From Roseiarcus sp963806935 (GTDB lineage: Bacteria; Pseudomonadota; Alphaproteobacteria; Rhizobiales; Beijerinckiaceae), in the NCBI GenBank assembly GCA_963806935.1, contig CAWEAT010000011.1:153949-217948 (forward strand): DNA of 64,000 nt, read 5' to 3'. Made by a program: the position numbers and the translations under genes. The stretch's first letter is position 1; the number at the start of each line of letters is the position of its first letter. Positions 46,845-54,744 of the stretch are shown here, in pieces. The notes beneath the pieces are model-generated. The model saw only the letters and a program-made list of their open reading frames with translations, was not told the DNA's origin and searched no databases.

Positions 46845-47915
46845 ATGATCTCAGCCCTCCGACCCCGCCGCCTGACCGGCCCCCAAGCTCTCATCGACGC
46901 GGGGCTGGCGGCGCCGGCGCAGCTCGCCGAACTCGCGGCGATCGCCGATCGCTACGCCATCGCGCTGACCCCGGCCTTCGCCGCCCTCATCCGGCCCAAG
47001 GATCCCGCTGACCCGATCGCGCGTCAGTTCGTGCCCGACCCGCGCGAACTCATCCGCGACCCCGCCGAGCGGGACGATCCGATCGGCGACGACGCCATGA
47101 GCCCCGTGAAGGGTTTGGTGCACCGCTATCCCGATCGCGTGCTGATCAAGCTCGTCGCCGTTTGCGCGGTCTATTGCCGCTTCTGCTTTCGCCGCGAGCG
47201 GGTGGGTCCGGGTTCGGGGTCGCTCAGCGCGGCTGACTTCGCCGCGGCGCTGGAGTACGTGCGCGGCCGCCCGGGGATTTGGGAGGTCATACTCACCGGC
47301 GGCGATCCCCTGACTCTGTCGCCGCGCCGCATCGCCGAGGCGACCAAGGCGCTCGCGGCGATCCCTCATGTTAAGGTGCTGCGCTGGCACACGCGCATGC
47401 CCGTCGCCGCGCCGGAGCAGGTGACGAAAGCGGTGGCGCGCGCTCTCAGGGTCGAAGGCAAGACGACGGTGGTCGCGGTTCACGCCAACCATCCGCGCGA
47501 ACTCACCCAAAGCGCCCGCGCCGCCTGCCGTCGCCTGGCTGGCCAAGGCGCAATGCTGGTCAGCCAGAGCGTCCTGTTGAAGGGGGTCAATGACGATGCT
47601 GAAACACTCATCGATCTGATGCGCGCTTTCGTCGAGGCGGGTGTCAAGCCTTACTATCTCCATCACGGCGACCTCGCGCCGGGCACCGCGCACTGGCGCG
47701 TTCCGATCGCCAGGGGGCAGGAGTTGATGCGGATCTTGCGCGCCCGTCTGTCGGGGCTGGCGGCGCCGAACTACATGCTCGACATCCCCGGGGGCCATGG
47801 CAAGGCGCCGATCGGGCCGCAATGGATTCATGGCGGCGGCAACGGAGAGCATGTCGTCACCGACCCTCAGGGAGTTGAACACGTTTACGCCGATCGGCTG
47901 GGCGCGGACGGATAG
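46845..47915 (+). CDS. KamA/EpmB-family radical SAM lysine 2,3-aminomutase-like protein
   Basis: 356 residues. The radical SAM cluster is CAVYCRFCFRRERVG (CxxxCxxC, residues about 107-114), followed by GIWEVILTGGDPLTLSPRRI (SAM/PLP-interacting GGDPL), VLRWHTRMPV and ANHPRELT; a PLP lysine is expected in the APNYMLDIPGGHGKAP region. N-terminal DPIARQFVPD and MSPVKGLVHRYPDRVLIKL are typical. True KamA enzymes are longer; this size is that of EpmB, which makes beta-lysine on the path to elongation factor P modification. epmA and efp are not adjacent, so the function is inferred. Confidence 0.88.
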   Translation: MISALRPRRLTGPQALIDAGLAAPAQLAELAAIADRYAIALTPAFAALIRPKDPADPIARQFVPDPRELIRDPAERDDPIGDDAMSPVKGLVHRYPDRVLIKLVAVCAVYCRFCFRRERVGPGSGSLSAADFAAALEYVRGRPGIWEVILTGGDPLTLSPRRIAEATKALAAIPHVKVLRWHTRMPVAAPEQVTKAVARALRVEGKTTVVAVHANHPRELTQSARAACRRLAGQGAMLVSQSVLLKGVNDDAETLIDLMRAFVEAGVKPYYLHHGDLAPGTAHWRVPIARGQELMRILRARLSGLAAPNYMLDIPGGHGKAPIGPQWIHGGGNGEHVVTDPQGVEHVYADRLGADG

Positions 47916-48264
47916 CCTCGGTTCTTCAGATTGCAGCACTTGCCCAGCAATCAAGGGACGACACAAATTGAGCGCCCGCCGGGCGCCCCCTTGAGCCACG
48001 GTCTTCGCACCCCGCCCGCGCCAAGGGATAGAGGATGAACCCGACGTTATAGGCCAGCAAGGCGGCCAACGAGCCTAGAGCCTGGCTTACCTTTGGATTG
48101 ACGCGCCCGGCGATTGACGCCTCGTCCTGGCGCGGCCGTTCACGCCTTGCGCCTCCATTTCGCGACGGGTCCGGGCGTCGGATCGGGCGCGCCGCGCAGC
48201 CTTGGCCCCGTCACGGATCCCGGGACAACCAGGGCGCGAGCCTCCGCGACAGCCACTGAAAACA
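47916..48264. other. about 350 bp without a recognisable gene
   Basis: Contains a GCGCCC/GGGCGC hairpin at 47972-47986 that could end the radical SAM transcript, though no T run follows. A minus-strand reading near 48010-48110 has a short hydrophobic segment (LAALLAYNVGFILYPLARAG) but no start or ribosome site I would defend. Confidence 0.45.
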
Positions 48265-48331
48265 AAACGCTCGCAAACGCTAGTAAACGGGCATAAACGT
48301 TAGTAAAATAGCTTGCATTTACTAACGTTTA
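48265..48331. repeat. helically phased AAACG repeats plus a 14-bp inverted repeat
   Basis: AAACG starts at 48265, 48275, 48285 and 48295, exactly 10 bases apart. The last is part of TAAACGTTAGTAAA (48294-48307), whose perfect inverse TTTACTAACGTTTA lies at 48318-48331 after a ten-base spacer. The stretch is AT-rich against a GC-rich background. Such phasing puts every copy on one face of the helix and is typical of a cooperative operator or of replication iterons. A decayed plasmid RepA gene lies 3.7 kb to the right. No CRISPR-like spacer structure. Confidence 0.7.
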
Positions 48332-48498
48332 TTTTTGCGAATCGAGCTTTTTCAAGGGGTTGCGAGCGATCCAAATAAAAAATTTCTTCCTCGCTTCCCG
48401 GCTCGCGCGCCGGTTGTGGTTGAGCCAGCCTTTTCAAATAGCCGCGGCTTCTTCCCCGTCAGCCTGGCTGACCGGGCGCAAGATAGGACTCCGTAGAA

Positions 48499-48530
48499 GA
48501 ACATATAGAGAACATTACTGCTCTTGTCAA
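48499..48530 (-). promoter_or_regulatory. orphan SOS promoter (LexA box with -35/-10), leftward
   Basis: GAAC-atataga-GAAC at 48499-48513 is a GAAC-N7-GAAC LexA box. On the minus strand TTGACA (48530-48525) is followed after 17 bases by TATATG, which lies inside the box. Transcription would run left, but no start codon with a ribosome site follows before the phased repeats. ISAs1 copy 2 lies 12 bases beyond the -35. Either the damage-inducible gene has been lost or it encodes an RNA or very short peptide. Confidence 0.65.
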
Positions 48531-48542
48531 GGGAAAAGTCCC

Positions 48543-49739
48543 CAGGGCATGATCATGAATCGTTAACATGCGAGCAAGGCGGTTCGGAACTGGGGGTTGA
48601 TGGCGGCTTTGAGGCGTTTTCGCTTGATGGGGATTTGGGTTGGCTCGCGGGTGAGGATATTGAGGGCGGCGTGGCGGATCACGGCCAGATTGATTGCGGC
48701 GCAGTCCTTGCGCATTCGGCATTCATCCTCGCGGAAAGTCACATCGAGCCGCCAATGCAAGTTGTTCTCGATGCTCCAATGCGACCGGCAAGCGGTGAGC
48801 AGCAGGGCCGGATCGGGCGGCAGGGAGGAGATAAAGAGCCGCGTCTCGGTCGAGGTCGCGCCGGTCTTCTTGTCGGTCCGCGTTGCGCTGATCGCGACAA
48901 TGGAGCGCAAATCCGCCCATCGCGGATGCCGTTCGGCGAGCCAGGCTGCGTCGGCGGCGCGGGCCAGGCGATCCTCGATCCGTCCATGCCCGGCTTCGAT
49001 CCGCCGGCATTGCGGACAGGCCGAAGCGAGCGCCGGATCGGCGAAGAAATCCGCCACATCGGCGCAAAGGGAGCCCTGGTTGTTCTTCAGCGTGAGGAGG
49101 TAGTCGGCCTTTTTGGCGAGGATCGTCCTGGCGATGGCCTCTTGCGTCCCGATCGCGTCGATGGTGACGATCGCCCCTTCGATCGCCAGCATGCCGAGAA
49201 GCTCGGGGATGGCGGTGATTTCGTTGCTCTTGGCTTCGACCGCCCGGGCGGCCAGCACCAGGCCGGCCTCGTGCGCATAGGCCGACACGACATGCACGGC
49301 GCCCGCCCCGCTCTTGTCCCGCTTCGTGCCGCGCAAGGTCTTGCCGTCGATCGCCACCACGCCCGACACCTTCGCCTTGAGGCTGGCGACCCAACCCGAA
49401 AAGGCTCGCTCAAGCGCCTTCGGATCGAGCGCCCGCAGAACTCGGCGCAAGGTCTGCGCCGGCGCGACGCCATGGCGAAAGGGAAGAAACCGACGCAACC
49501 AATCAAGCTGCTCCTCGCCGAACATCGCGATCTCGTCGAAATCCTCCGTCCGGCACAAAAGACCAGTCAGAACGGTCAGCAGCACCTCGTCCAGGGGGTA
49601 AGTCGTCATTCCGGGGATGCGGTGATCCTCAACCGTCTTGATGTGATCCAAAAACGTCATGCCCATCGCCGATCTCCTGCTTCGGCGACTTAAATCCTTT
49701 TCCCCCCTCAGGGCATTAACAATTCATGATTCCGCCCTG
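48543..49739. mobile_element. ISAs1-family element, copy 2
   Basis: 1197 bp with the same inverted ends as copy 1 (one extra C and one changed base near the right end). A perfect 10-bp target duplication GAAAAGTCCC flanks it (48533-48542; 49740-49749). Because each copy has its own duplication, the two are independent insertions and not the ends of a composite transposon. Confidence 0.94.
48563..49666 (-). CDS. ISAs1 transposase (copy 2)
   Basis: Identical 367-residue protein to copy 1, with the catalytic VAIDGKTLRG and IVTIDAIGTQ segments and the Glu region near the end. Intact and presumably active. Confidence 0.95.
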   Translation of the reverse strand: MGMTFLDHIKTVEDHRIPGMTTYPLDEVLLTVLTGLLCRTEDFDEIAMFGEEQLDWLRRFLPFRHGVAPAQTLRRVLRALDPKALERAFSGWVASLKAKVSGVVAIDGKTLRGTKRDKSGAGAVHVVSAYAHEAGLVLAARAVEAKSNEITAIPELLGMLAIEGAIVTIDAIGTQEAIARTILAKKADYLLTLKNNQGSLCADVADFFADPALASACPQCRRIEAGHGRIEDRLARAADAAWLAERHPRWADLRSIVAISATRTDKKTGATSTETRLFISSLPPDPALLLTACRSHWSIENNLHWRLDVTFREDECRMRKDCAAINLAVIRHAALNILTREPTQIPIKRKRLKAAINPQFRTALLAC

Positions 49740-49749
49740 GAAAAGTCCC

Positions 49750-50106
49750 TTCCCGACCGGCGCGCGCCGACGGGGGCCGGGGCCGTCTTGAGAGCCGTTT
49801 GACCGGGAAGGCTTCGCCCCTTCCCGCCGCGCCGGATACAAAGCTCCCCGAGCGGGCGCCCCGTCTCGGCTCGACCCAAAAGCAGGAGAGCCTTGGACTT
49901 GATGGTCCGCGCTGGCGGCGGCGCGTGTGTGCGACGCGTCCCTTCCATGCGAAATGGCGGCGATCGCCGTCAGGCGATGCGGGTTCGGCGGCTCCCAGCT
50001 CCAAAGAATGAGCTCGCCGTTCTCGCCGCCTTTCTTCCGGCCAGCACAGTGCCTGAACTGTGCCTTCTTCGGCATCCCCTCGATTCAGCGAAACCAAATC
50101 TCGCTT
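49750..50106. other. about 357 bp without a recognisable gene
   Basis: Between ISAs1 copy 2 and the end of the MarR-GNAT gene. Short overlapping frames occur on both strands, none with a credible start or a recognisable product. GGGAAAAGTCCCTTCCC at the left edge is a small palindromic patch that includes the insertion target. Confidence 0.5.
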
Positions 50107-50988
50107 TTAAAGTCGCTTCTCGAACCAGTGATCGGCGTACGGATTGTCATTGAAGCGGGGGATCTCCCGGTAGCCTTCGCTCCGGTAAAGCGCATGGGCT
50201 TCGGTTAGCGCCCGGTTGGTGTCCAGGCGAAGCACCTTCAGCCCTGCTTCGCGGGCCGTAGCTTCAAGCATTCGGATCACCCGGCGCGCGACGCCCAGTC
50301 CCCGGGCGCTCGGGGCGGTCCAGACCCGCTTGATTTCTCCCGTCGCCTTGCCGGCGCGCTTGAGGGCGCCGCATCCGACCGCCTCGCCGTCCAACCGGGC
50401 GACGACAAAAAGACCCGATGGAGGGATCATGTCTTCGACGCGGGCCGAGTCGTCCGCGGCGGCGTCAAAGCCGCGCTCGAAACGCGCCTTGAGCTCGAGA
50501 AAGTAAGCATCGAGACACCGGCGCGCGTCGGCGCTGTCCGGCGCTTCCCCGGCGAGCTTGACCGATGCGGTTCGCAGCAGTCGCTCGACCTCGCGCGTCG
50601 CGGTCAGCAAACGGCTCCGCTCGGAGGCGTCGAGGGACCCGAGCATCGACGCTGCGAGATTGTCCGAAAGCCTGTCATAGGCCGCGCGTTCCGCGCTTCC
50701 CCTCCTCGTCAGGCTCACGCGGCGGCACCGGCCGTCCCCGCTCCCTTTCGCCAGAACGATCAAGCCCTGAGTTTTCAGGGACTGCAGCAGGCGACTGAGA
50801 TAGCCCGAATCGAGCTTAAGCTTGCTGCGGAGCGCGCCGACATCGACGCCCTCGGCGCAGATTTCGAAAATGAGCCGCGCCTCCGCCAGCGGTCGGCCCC
50901 GACGCAGGTAATTGACCTCGAGCGCGCCGACGCGCTGGGTCACCAGGCGGTTGAAGCGACGAATTTGCTGCAGCTGGCTCTCGTCCAT
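50107..50988 (-). CDS. MarR-type regulator fused to GNAT acetyltransferase
   Basis: 293 residues in two domains. Residues 1-140: winged helix of the MarR class, LAEARLIFEICAEGVDVGAL, LKLDSGYLSRLLQSLKTQGL (recognition helix), RRVSLTRRGSAERAAYDRL. Residues about 160-293: GNAT fold, PPSGLFVVARLDGEAVGCGA, KRVWTAPSARGLGVARRVIR (acetyl-CoA loop, GLGVAR), LRLDTNRALTEAHALYRSEG. This fusion is a known architecture, but its targets are unknown. A 16-bp palindrome sits two bases before the start, suggesting autoregulation. Confidence 0.9.
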   Translation of the reverse strand: MDESQLQQIRRFNRLVTQRVGALEVNYLRRGRPLAEARLIFEICAEGVDVGALRSKLKLDSGYLSRLLQSLKTQGLIVLAKGSGDGRCRRVSLTRRGSAERAAYDRLSDNLAASMLGSLDASERSRLLTATREVERLLRTASVKLAGEAPDSADARRCLDAYFLELKARFERGFDAAADDSARVEDMIPPSGLFVVARLDGEAVGCGALKRAGKATGEIKRVWTAPSARGLGVARRVIRMLEATAREAGLKVLRLDTNRALTEAHALYRSEGYREIPRFNDNPYADHWFEKRL

Positions 50989-50990
50989 TC

Positions 50991-51006
50991 TCTGACGTTA
51001 GTCAGA
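50991..51006. promoter_or_regulatory. palindrome at the start of the MarR-GNAT gene
   Basis: TCTGAC-GTTA-GTCAGA: 6-bp arms with a four-base centre, ending two bases upstream of the ATG (50988). A MarR dimer bound here would block translation initiation or a very close promoter. Autorepression is inferred from position. Confidence 0.55.
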
Positions 51007-51342
51007 TATCCATGGGTTTCAAGCCTCCTGGCGAGATCATGCGCGTGCGGCGAAAAATGGGCGCCGCAGCAAGAATGATGCGCCCCAAAGTCAAAAAGCT
51101 TGTCGCCGGCCGGAACGCCTCACCAACTGGTGATCGGCGGCGGGAACTCCGGAACCGATTGCAGCCGAGCCGGAAACAGCGTTACACTAAACTCCAGCAC
51201 CGGCGCGCGCCGTCCTTGCCGTAGCTTCGCAATTCGCATCGCGGTTCGCGCCCAAGAAAAAAGCGTCCATGCCGGCGCGCTGCGCGGAACGCGCCGCCCG
51301 CCACAGCGTTCAGGGCTATGGGGCTCCTTGGTTAGGGAGACT
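51007..51342. other. about 335 bp spacer
   Basis: The divergent region between the MarR-GNAT gene and the hypothetical gene at 51343. I see no recognisable promoter match, RNA gene or family resemblance; one open frame runs through it into the next gene without a better start. Confidence 0.45.
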
Positions 51343-51777
51343 ATGATGCCAAACGTGGAATACGCACTAGCGTCAGGGCATTCGGTTCGCTACCTCGACG
51401 TCGCGCCAATGATCACCGCGCTTCGGTTCCAGCCTTCCGATTTCGAATACGCTCATGGCTGGTTGCACCATGCTCCAAGCCGCCATCGCTTCCAATTCGA
51501 CCGGAGGGGGCGGGTGACGATCGATGCGCTTTGCGGCTGCGCGTCCATGTCGGTGAGACCCGAGCAGGCCGACGAACTTCATTCGATGTTCAAGACCTGG
51601 CGGCAGCACTATTGGCTGCCCACGGAGCAGAACCGGGAGTTCGCGTCGCACTTCAGAGAGCCGAACGCCTGGGTGAGGTTGTTTCGCGACATCCGCATGG
51701 CGTGGCGGCGCTTCCGGCGCGAGGCCGAGCCGGTGACGATTTCGGTCGAGGCGGTCGCCGCGACGCCGGCGGAATAG
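51343..51777 (+). CDS. conserved hypothetical protein, 144 aa
   Basis: From ATG 51343 (GGGAGA upstream): MMPNVEYALASGHSVRYLDV, FEYAHGWLHHAPSRHRFQFD, RRGRVTIDALCGCASMSVRP, then a basic C-terminal half (FKTWRQHYWLPTEQNREFAS). It has no signal peptide or membrane helix. Central Cys-Gly-Cys could be structural. I do not recognise the family. Similar short proteins occur on rhizobial plasmids, which would fit the RepA remnant next door, but that link is weak. Confidence 0.55.
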   Translation: MMPNVEYALASGHSVRYLDVAPMITALRFQPSDFEYAHGWLHHAPSRHRFQFDRRGRVTIDALCGCASMSVRPEQADELHSMFKTWRQHYWLPTEQNREFASHFREPNAWVRLFRDIRMAWRRFRREAEPVTISVEAVAATPAE

Positions 51778-51929
51778 ACGGAACGTCCGAGTCGAAGGAA
51801 TCGCGCCTCGAAAGAGCGCTGGCCGCGGACCAGAAGGCGCCGTTGCGTCTCGCGCAAGTTCGGGCGCCTCCTGGTGAACTCTATGCCGCGCAAAGCCGGC
51901 GATTCTGAAGAGTTCGCCTGCTTGTCGTC

Positions 51930-52250
51930 CCGCCAATTGCCGGATCGAGGTTGCGCCCGTGGTCGGCTGGCGTGAGTCGAGACCTGCCTTAAGGCGCTGG
52001 TAGTCGCGTGCGCCGATTCCACGCCTGACAAAGGTCAGGATTTCGTAGGGCGTAGACGCCATGAGGCGCGAGGCGCTGAAGTCCGGCTCGCGCGCATGGA
52101 CGATCTGTGAGGCTGCGCAGATCAGGACGTCGACGCTTCGACTTTGCAAGCGAGAAGAATGGATAGGGAGGCGTCCATTTGTCCGACGTGATCACCAATA
52201 TCTTCGTGCGCCAACGCGATGCTCCTCGACATGATGGCGAACTGAGGCTC
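51930..52250 (-). pseudogene. plasmid replication initiator RepA (RPA family) remnant
   Basis: Minus-strand reading VDVLICAASQIVHAREPDFS, ASRLMASTPYEILTFVRRGI, GARDYQRLKAGLDSRQPTTG and ATSIRQ matches the middle of alphaproteobacterial 'replication initiator protein A' (…LL(V/T)…RGTGG..Y..LK..LDRL…T.I). Upstream, in another frame, PPYPFFSLAKSKR resembles its N-terminal MEHPFFSLSK segment, with an internal deletion between. The C-terminal half is gone. It signals past integration of, or origin from, plasmid DNA. 51778-51929 and 52251-52513 contain nothing further that I can support. Confidence 0.6.
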
Positions 52251-52513
52251 TATGGGATGAAAAGCGCATCCGGCGAGACGCCCGCCAAGCACAGGCACGA
52301 GCCCCAGCAACTGGTCGGCGATCTGCTCGAGGCCGAGATATCAGGGAAGCAGGCGCGTTCGATCCGTCATATTGCCAGCGCACCAGCGCCAAGCTGATTT
52401 GCTTCGGCCACCGTTGCTGACAAGTCGTCCGAGTGCGAGATCGGCCGGGGCGCGGTCTCGCTTTATGCTCATCGCGAGCGTCAGGCGCGCCGCCGTTTCC
52501 AGCGCTTTACATA

Positions 52514-52535
52514 CGACTATCGCATGCGATAGTCG
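52514..52535. promoter_or_regulatory. perfect 22-bp palindrome upstream of the sugar ABC operon
   Basis: CGACTATCGCA followed directly by its exact inverse TGCGATAGTCG, 65 bases before the binding-protein start. A perfect uninterrupted palindrome of this length is typical of an operator for a dimeric repressor such as LacI or GntR families. No regulator gene is adjacent. Confidence 0.6.
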
Positions 52536-52600
52536 AACGACGACCAACTGGCCCGCTGCCTGCAGCAGTGAGGTCTTTTCGAAGAAGGGGAGGAAAACCG

Positions 52601-53632
52601 ATGAAAAACCGTCCTGCTCGCATGCGGTGGGTCCTTGCCGCAGCAGTCGCCCTTCTCGCCGCCAACGCGGAAGCCTCGAACAACAAGATTGCGCTCATTC
52701 CCGGAGGCCCTCATCCTTATTTCGCGCCCTGGGAGCAGGCCGCTGCGGATGCAAAGAGGGATTTCGGAATCGCCGCCGTCGACTTCAAAGTGCCGTCTGA
52801 ATGGAAGCTCAACCTGCAGACGGAGTTGATCGAGAGCCTGATGACTCAAGGCTATAACGGGTTCGGCATTTTTCCTGGCGACGCCGTCGGAATCAATTCG
52901 ACCATCGATGAGCTCGCCGCCAACAAGGCGCCGTCGATCGCCCTCGCTGGATGCGCCCAAGATCCGACCAAGGCCGCGTTTTGCCTTGGCACCGACGTTT
53001 TCAATTCCGCCTATCTCGGCACGAAAGCGCTGATCAAGGCGATGGGGGGCAAGGGCAGGATCGTGCACCTAGCTGGCCTGCTGGTTGATCCTAACACCAA
53101 GCTGCGCATGGAAGCGGTCGAGAAGGCGGTGAAGGAGACGAACGGCGCGGTGACCCTGCTCCAGAATCTCACTGACACGGATCAGCAGGAGGCCGCGGAC
53201 CAGAAGATCAATGCGCTCCTTGGCGCCCAAAAGGACCAGATCGATGGGATGGTCGCCACGGCGTATATTCCGTCAGTCGTCGCGGCGAAATCGCTGCACA
53301 ACCTTGGCGACAAGCGGATCAAGCTTGTCGGCATCGACGACGACAAGATTGTCCTCGATGGAATCAAGGACGGATTTGTGGCTGGCACGATGGCTCAAAA
53401 TCCTTATGGCCAAGGATATATCGCGGCCTATGTGCTCGATTTGATGGCGAGCGGCACGTGCACTGTCAACCCCGATGCGCCGTTCATCAAGACGCCACAG
53501 ACCGCTCGCTTTATTGACTCCGGCACGCTTCTGATCAGCGCCGCCAACGTCGATACGTACAAGAACGATTTGAAGAAGATCACCCGTGATCTCTTATCGT
53601 CGTTCAAGCAGAAATACCTTATATGCAAGTAG
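52601..53632 (+). CDS. sugar ABC transporter periplasmic binding protein (CUT2 type)
   Basis: 343 residues with a signal peptide (MKNRPARMRWVLAAAVALLA, cut after AEA). The type 1 fold follows: NKIALIPGGPHPYFAPWEQA, LIESLMTQGYNGFGIFPGDA, PSIALAGCAQDPTKAAFCLG (possible disulfide), IKLVGIDDDKIVLDGIKDGF, GTMAQNPYGQGYIAAYVLDL. This is the RbsB-like family that binds pentoses, polyols and related compounds. GGGGAGG precedes ATG 52601. First gene of a four-gene importer, separated from the permease by a hairpin. Ligand unknown. Confidence 0.9.
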   Translation: MKNRPARMRWVLAAAVALLAANAEASNNKIALIPGGPHPYFAPWEQAAADAKRDFGIAAVDFKVPSEWKLNLQTELIESLMTQGYNGFGIFPGDAVGINSTIDELAANKAPSIALAGCAQDPTKAAFCLGTDVFNSAYLGTKALIKAMGGKGRIVHLAGLLVDPNTKLRMEAVEKAVKETNGAVTLLQNLTDTDQQEAADQKINALLGAQKDQIDGMVATAYIPSVVAAKSLHNLGDKRIKLVGIDDDKIVLDGIKDGFVAGTMAQNPYGQGYIAAYVLDLMASGTCTVNPDAPFIKTPQTARFIDSGTLLISAANVDTYKNDLKKITRDLLSSFKQKYLICK

Positions 53633-53675
53633 GGACGAAGCGTGGATGGAAGCGTGGCCTGCGATCCTAGCGCAG

Positions 53676-53699
53676 GGCGCGCCTTGGGCGCGCCGTTTT
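53676..53699 (+). terminator. intercistronic hairpin between binding protein and permease
   Basis: GGCGCGCC (53676-53683), loop TTG, GGCGCGCC (53687-53694), then GTTTT. An 8-bp GC stem with a short T run. In binding-protein operons such a hairpin protects the upstream message and lets only part of transcription through, giving more binding protein than membrane protein. Confidence 0.6.
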
Positions 53700-53739
53700 G
53701 CAGCCATGACCCCGGCCGGCGCGCTTTGGCGCGGTTACG

Positions 53740-54744
53740 ATGACCGGATCCGTCTCTGCTGGCGTCGAATCTAGCTCTCGCGCTTGGCTTGTCGAGCAAT
53801 CCAACCTCCTCAGCCTCGCCGCGATCGTTGGACTGCTGTGGGCGGTCTTTACCGCGCTAGCCCCCGGCTTCGTCTCCTCCTTCAATCTCTTCGCGATTTC
53901 GCGGTCGGTCGCCATCGATATCGTCATTGCGTTCTCCACAATGGTCGTGCTCGCGACAGGCGGCATGAATCTCGCGATCGGTTCCATCGGCGTATGCAGC
54001 GTGATGCTGGTCGGCTACCTGATGCAGGCGCTGGGCCTGCCGGTCCCGCTGGCGCTCGCGGCGGGTTTGATTCTCGGCGCCCTGCTTGGCTTCGCGAACG
54101 GGGCGGCGATCGTTCTGTCCGGCGTGAATTCGTTCATCATCACTCTCGCGAGCGCGAGCCTGTTCATGGGCGGCATGCTCATTTTGACCAAAGCCGCGAT
54201 TTACAATGGGATTCCAACGGAAATTGCCGCTTTCGGACGAATGCGCTGGGCCTTCGTGTCGCCGCTGCTCCTCGTCGCGCTTGCAATCGGCGCATCGCTC
54301 CTGGTTCTCTTTCGCTGGACGGCGCTCGGTCGCGAAATCCTCGCCTCCGGCGCCAACGCCCGGGCGGCCGAGCTTTCCGGCGTGCCCGTCGGGCGCATCA
54401 TCGTCATAGTCCATGCGCTTTCCGGTTTGCTCGCGGCTTCGGCCGGGCTCATGTTGATGACCCGGCTGGGCGCCGCCATGCCGTCCATCGGCGAGGATTG
54501 GCTTCTGCCCTCGTTTCTCGCGCCTGTGCTGGGTGGAACGCTTCTGGCGGGAGGCATGGTGTCCATCGTCGGAACGATGCTCGGGGCGTTGCTTGTGGCG
54601 ACGATCCGGTCCGGCTTGCTCATCCTTCAGGTCGGAAATTTCTGGCTCCAGCTTTTTCTTGGGCTGGTTCTGCTGCTTGCGGTGATGCTGGACCGCTATC
54701 GAGGCGTGTATGCGGAGCGACGCGCTCTGGAACGAAGCTCATGA
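53740..54744 (+). CDS. sugar ABC transporter permease, CUT2 (first)
   Basis: 334 residues with eight to ten membrane segments: LSLAAIVGLLWAVFTALAP, IDIVIAFSTMVVLATGGMNL, LALAAGLILGALLGFANGAA. ATGGMNLAIGSIGVCSVM and NSFIITLASASLFMGG are the RbsC-like signatures, and GREILASGANARAAELSGVP is the cytoplasmic coupling loop that contacts the ATPase. The ATG at 53740 lacks a strong ribosome site. Ends in ATGA overlap with the second permease. Confidence 0.9.
   Translation: MTGSVSAGVESSSRAWLVEQSNLLSLAAIVGLLWAVFTALAPGFVSSFNLFAISRSVAIDIVIAFSTMVVLATGGMNLAIGSIGVCSVMLVGYLMQALGLPVPLALAAGLILGALLGFANGAAIVLSGVNSFIITLASASLFMGGMLILTKAAIYNGIPTEIAAFGRMRWAFVSPLLLVALAIGASLLVLFRWTALGREILASGANARAAELSGVPVGRIIVIVHALSGLLAASAGLMLMTRLGAAMPSIGEDWLLPSFLAPVLGGTLLAGGMVSIVGTMLGALLVATIRSGLLILQVGNFWLQLFLGLVLLLAVMLDRYRGVYAERRALERSS

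Noticed and set aside
48265..48331. CRISPR array
   Set aside because: Repeat unit is only about 10 bp, with no 28-37 bp repeats or spacers and no cas genes.
45128..49739. The two ISAs1 copies as a composite transposon carrying the radical SAM gene
   Set aside because: Each copy has its own distinct 10-bp target duplication, so they are separate insertions.
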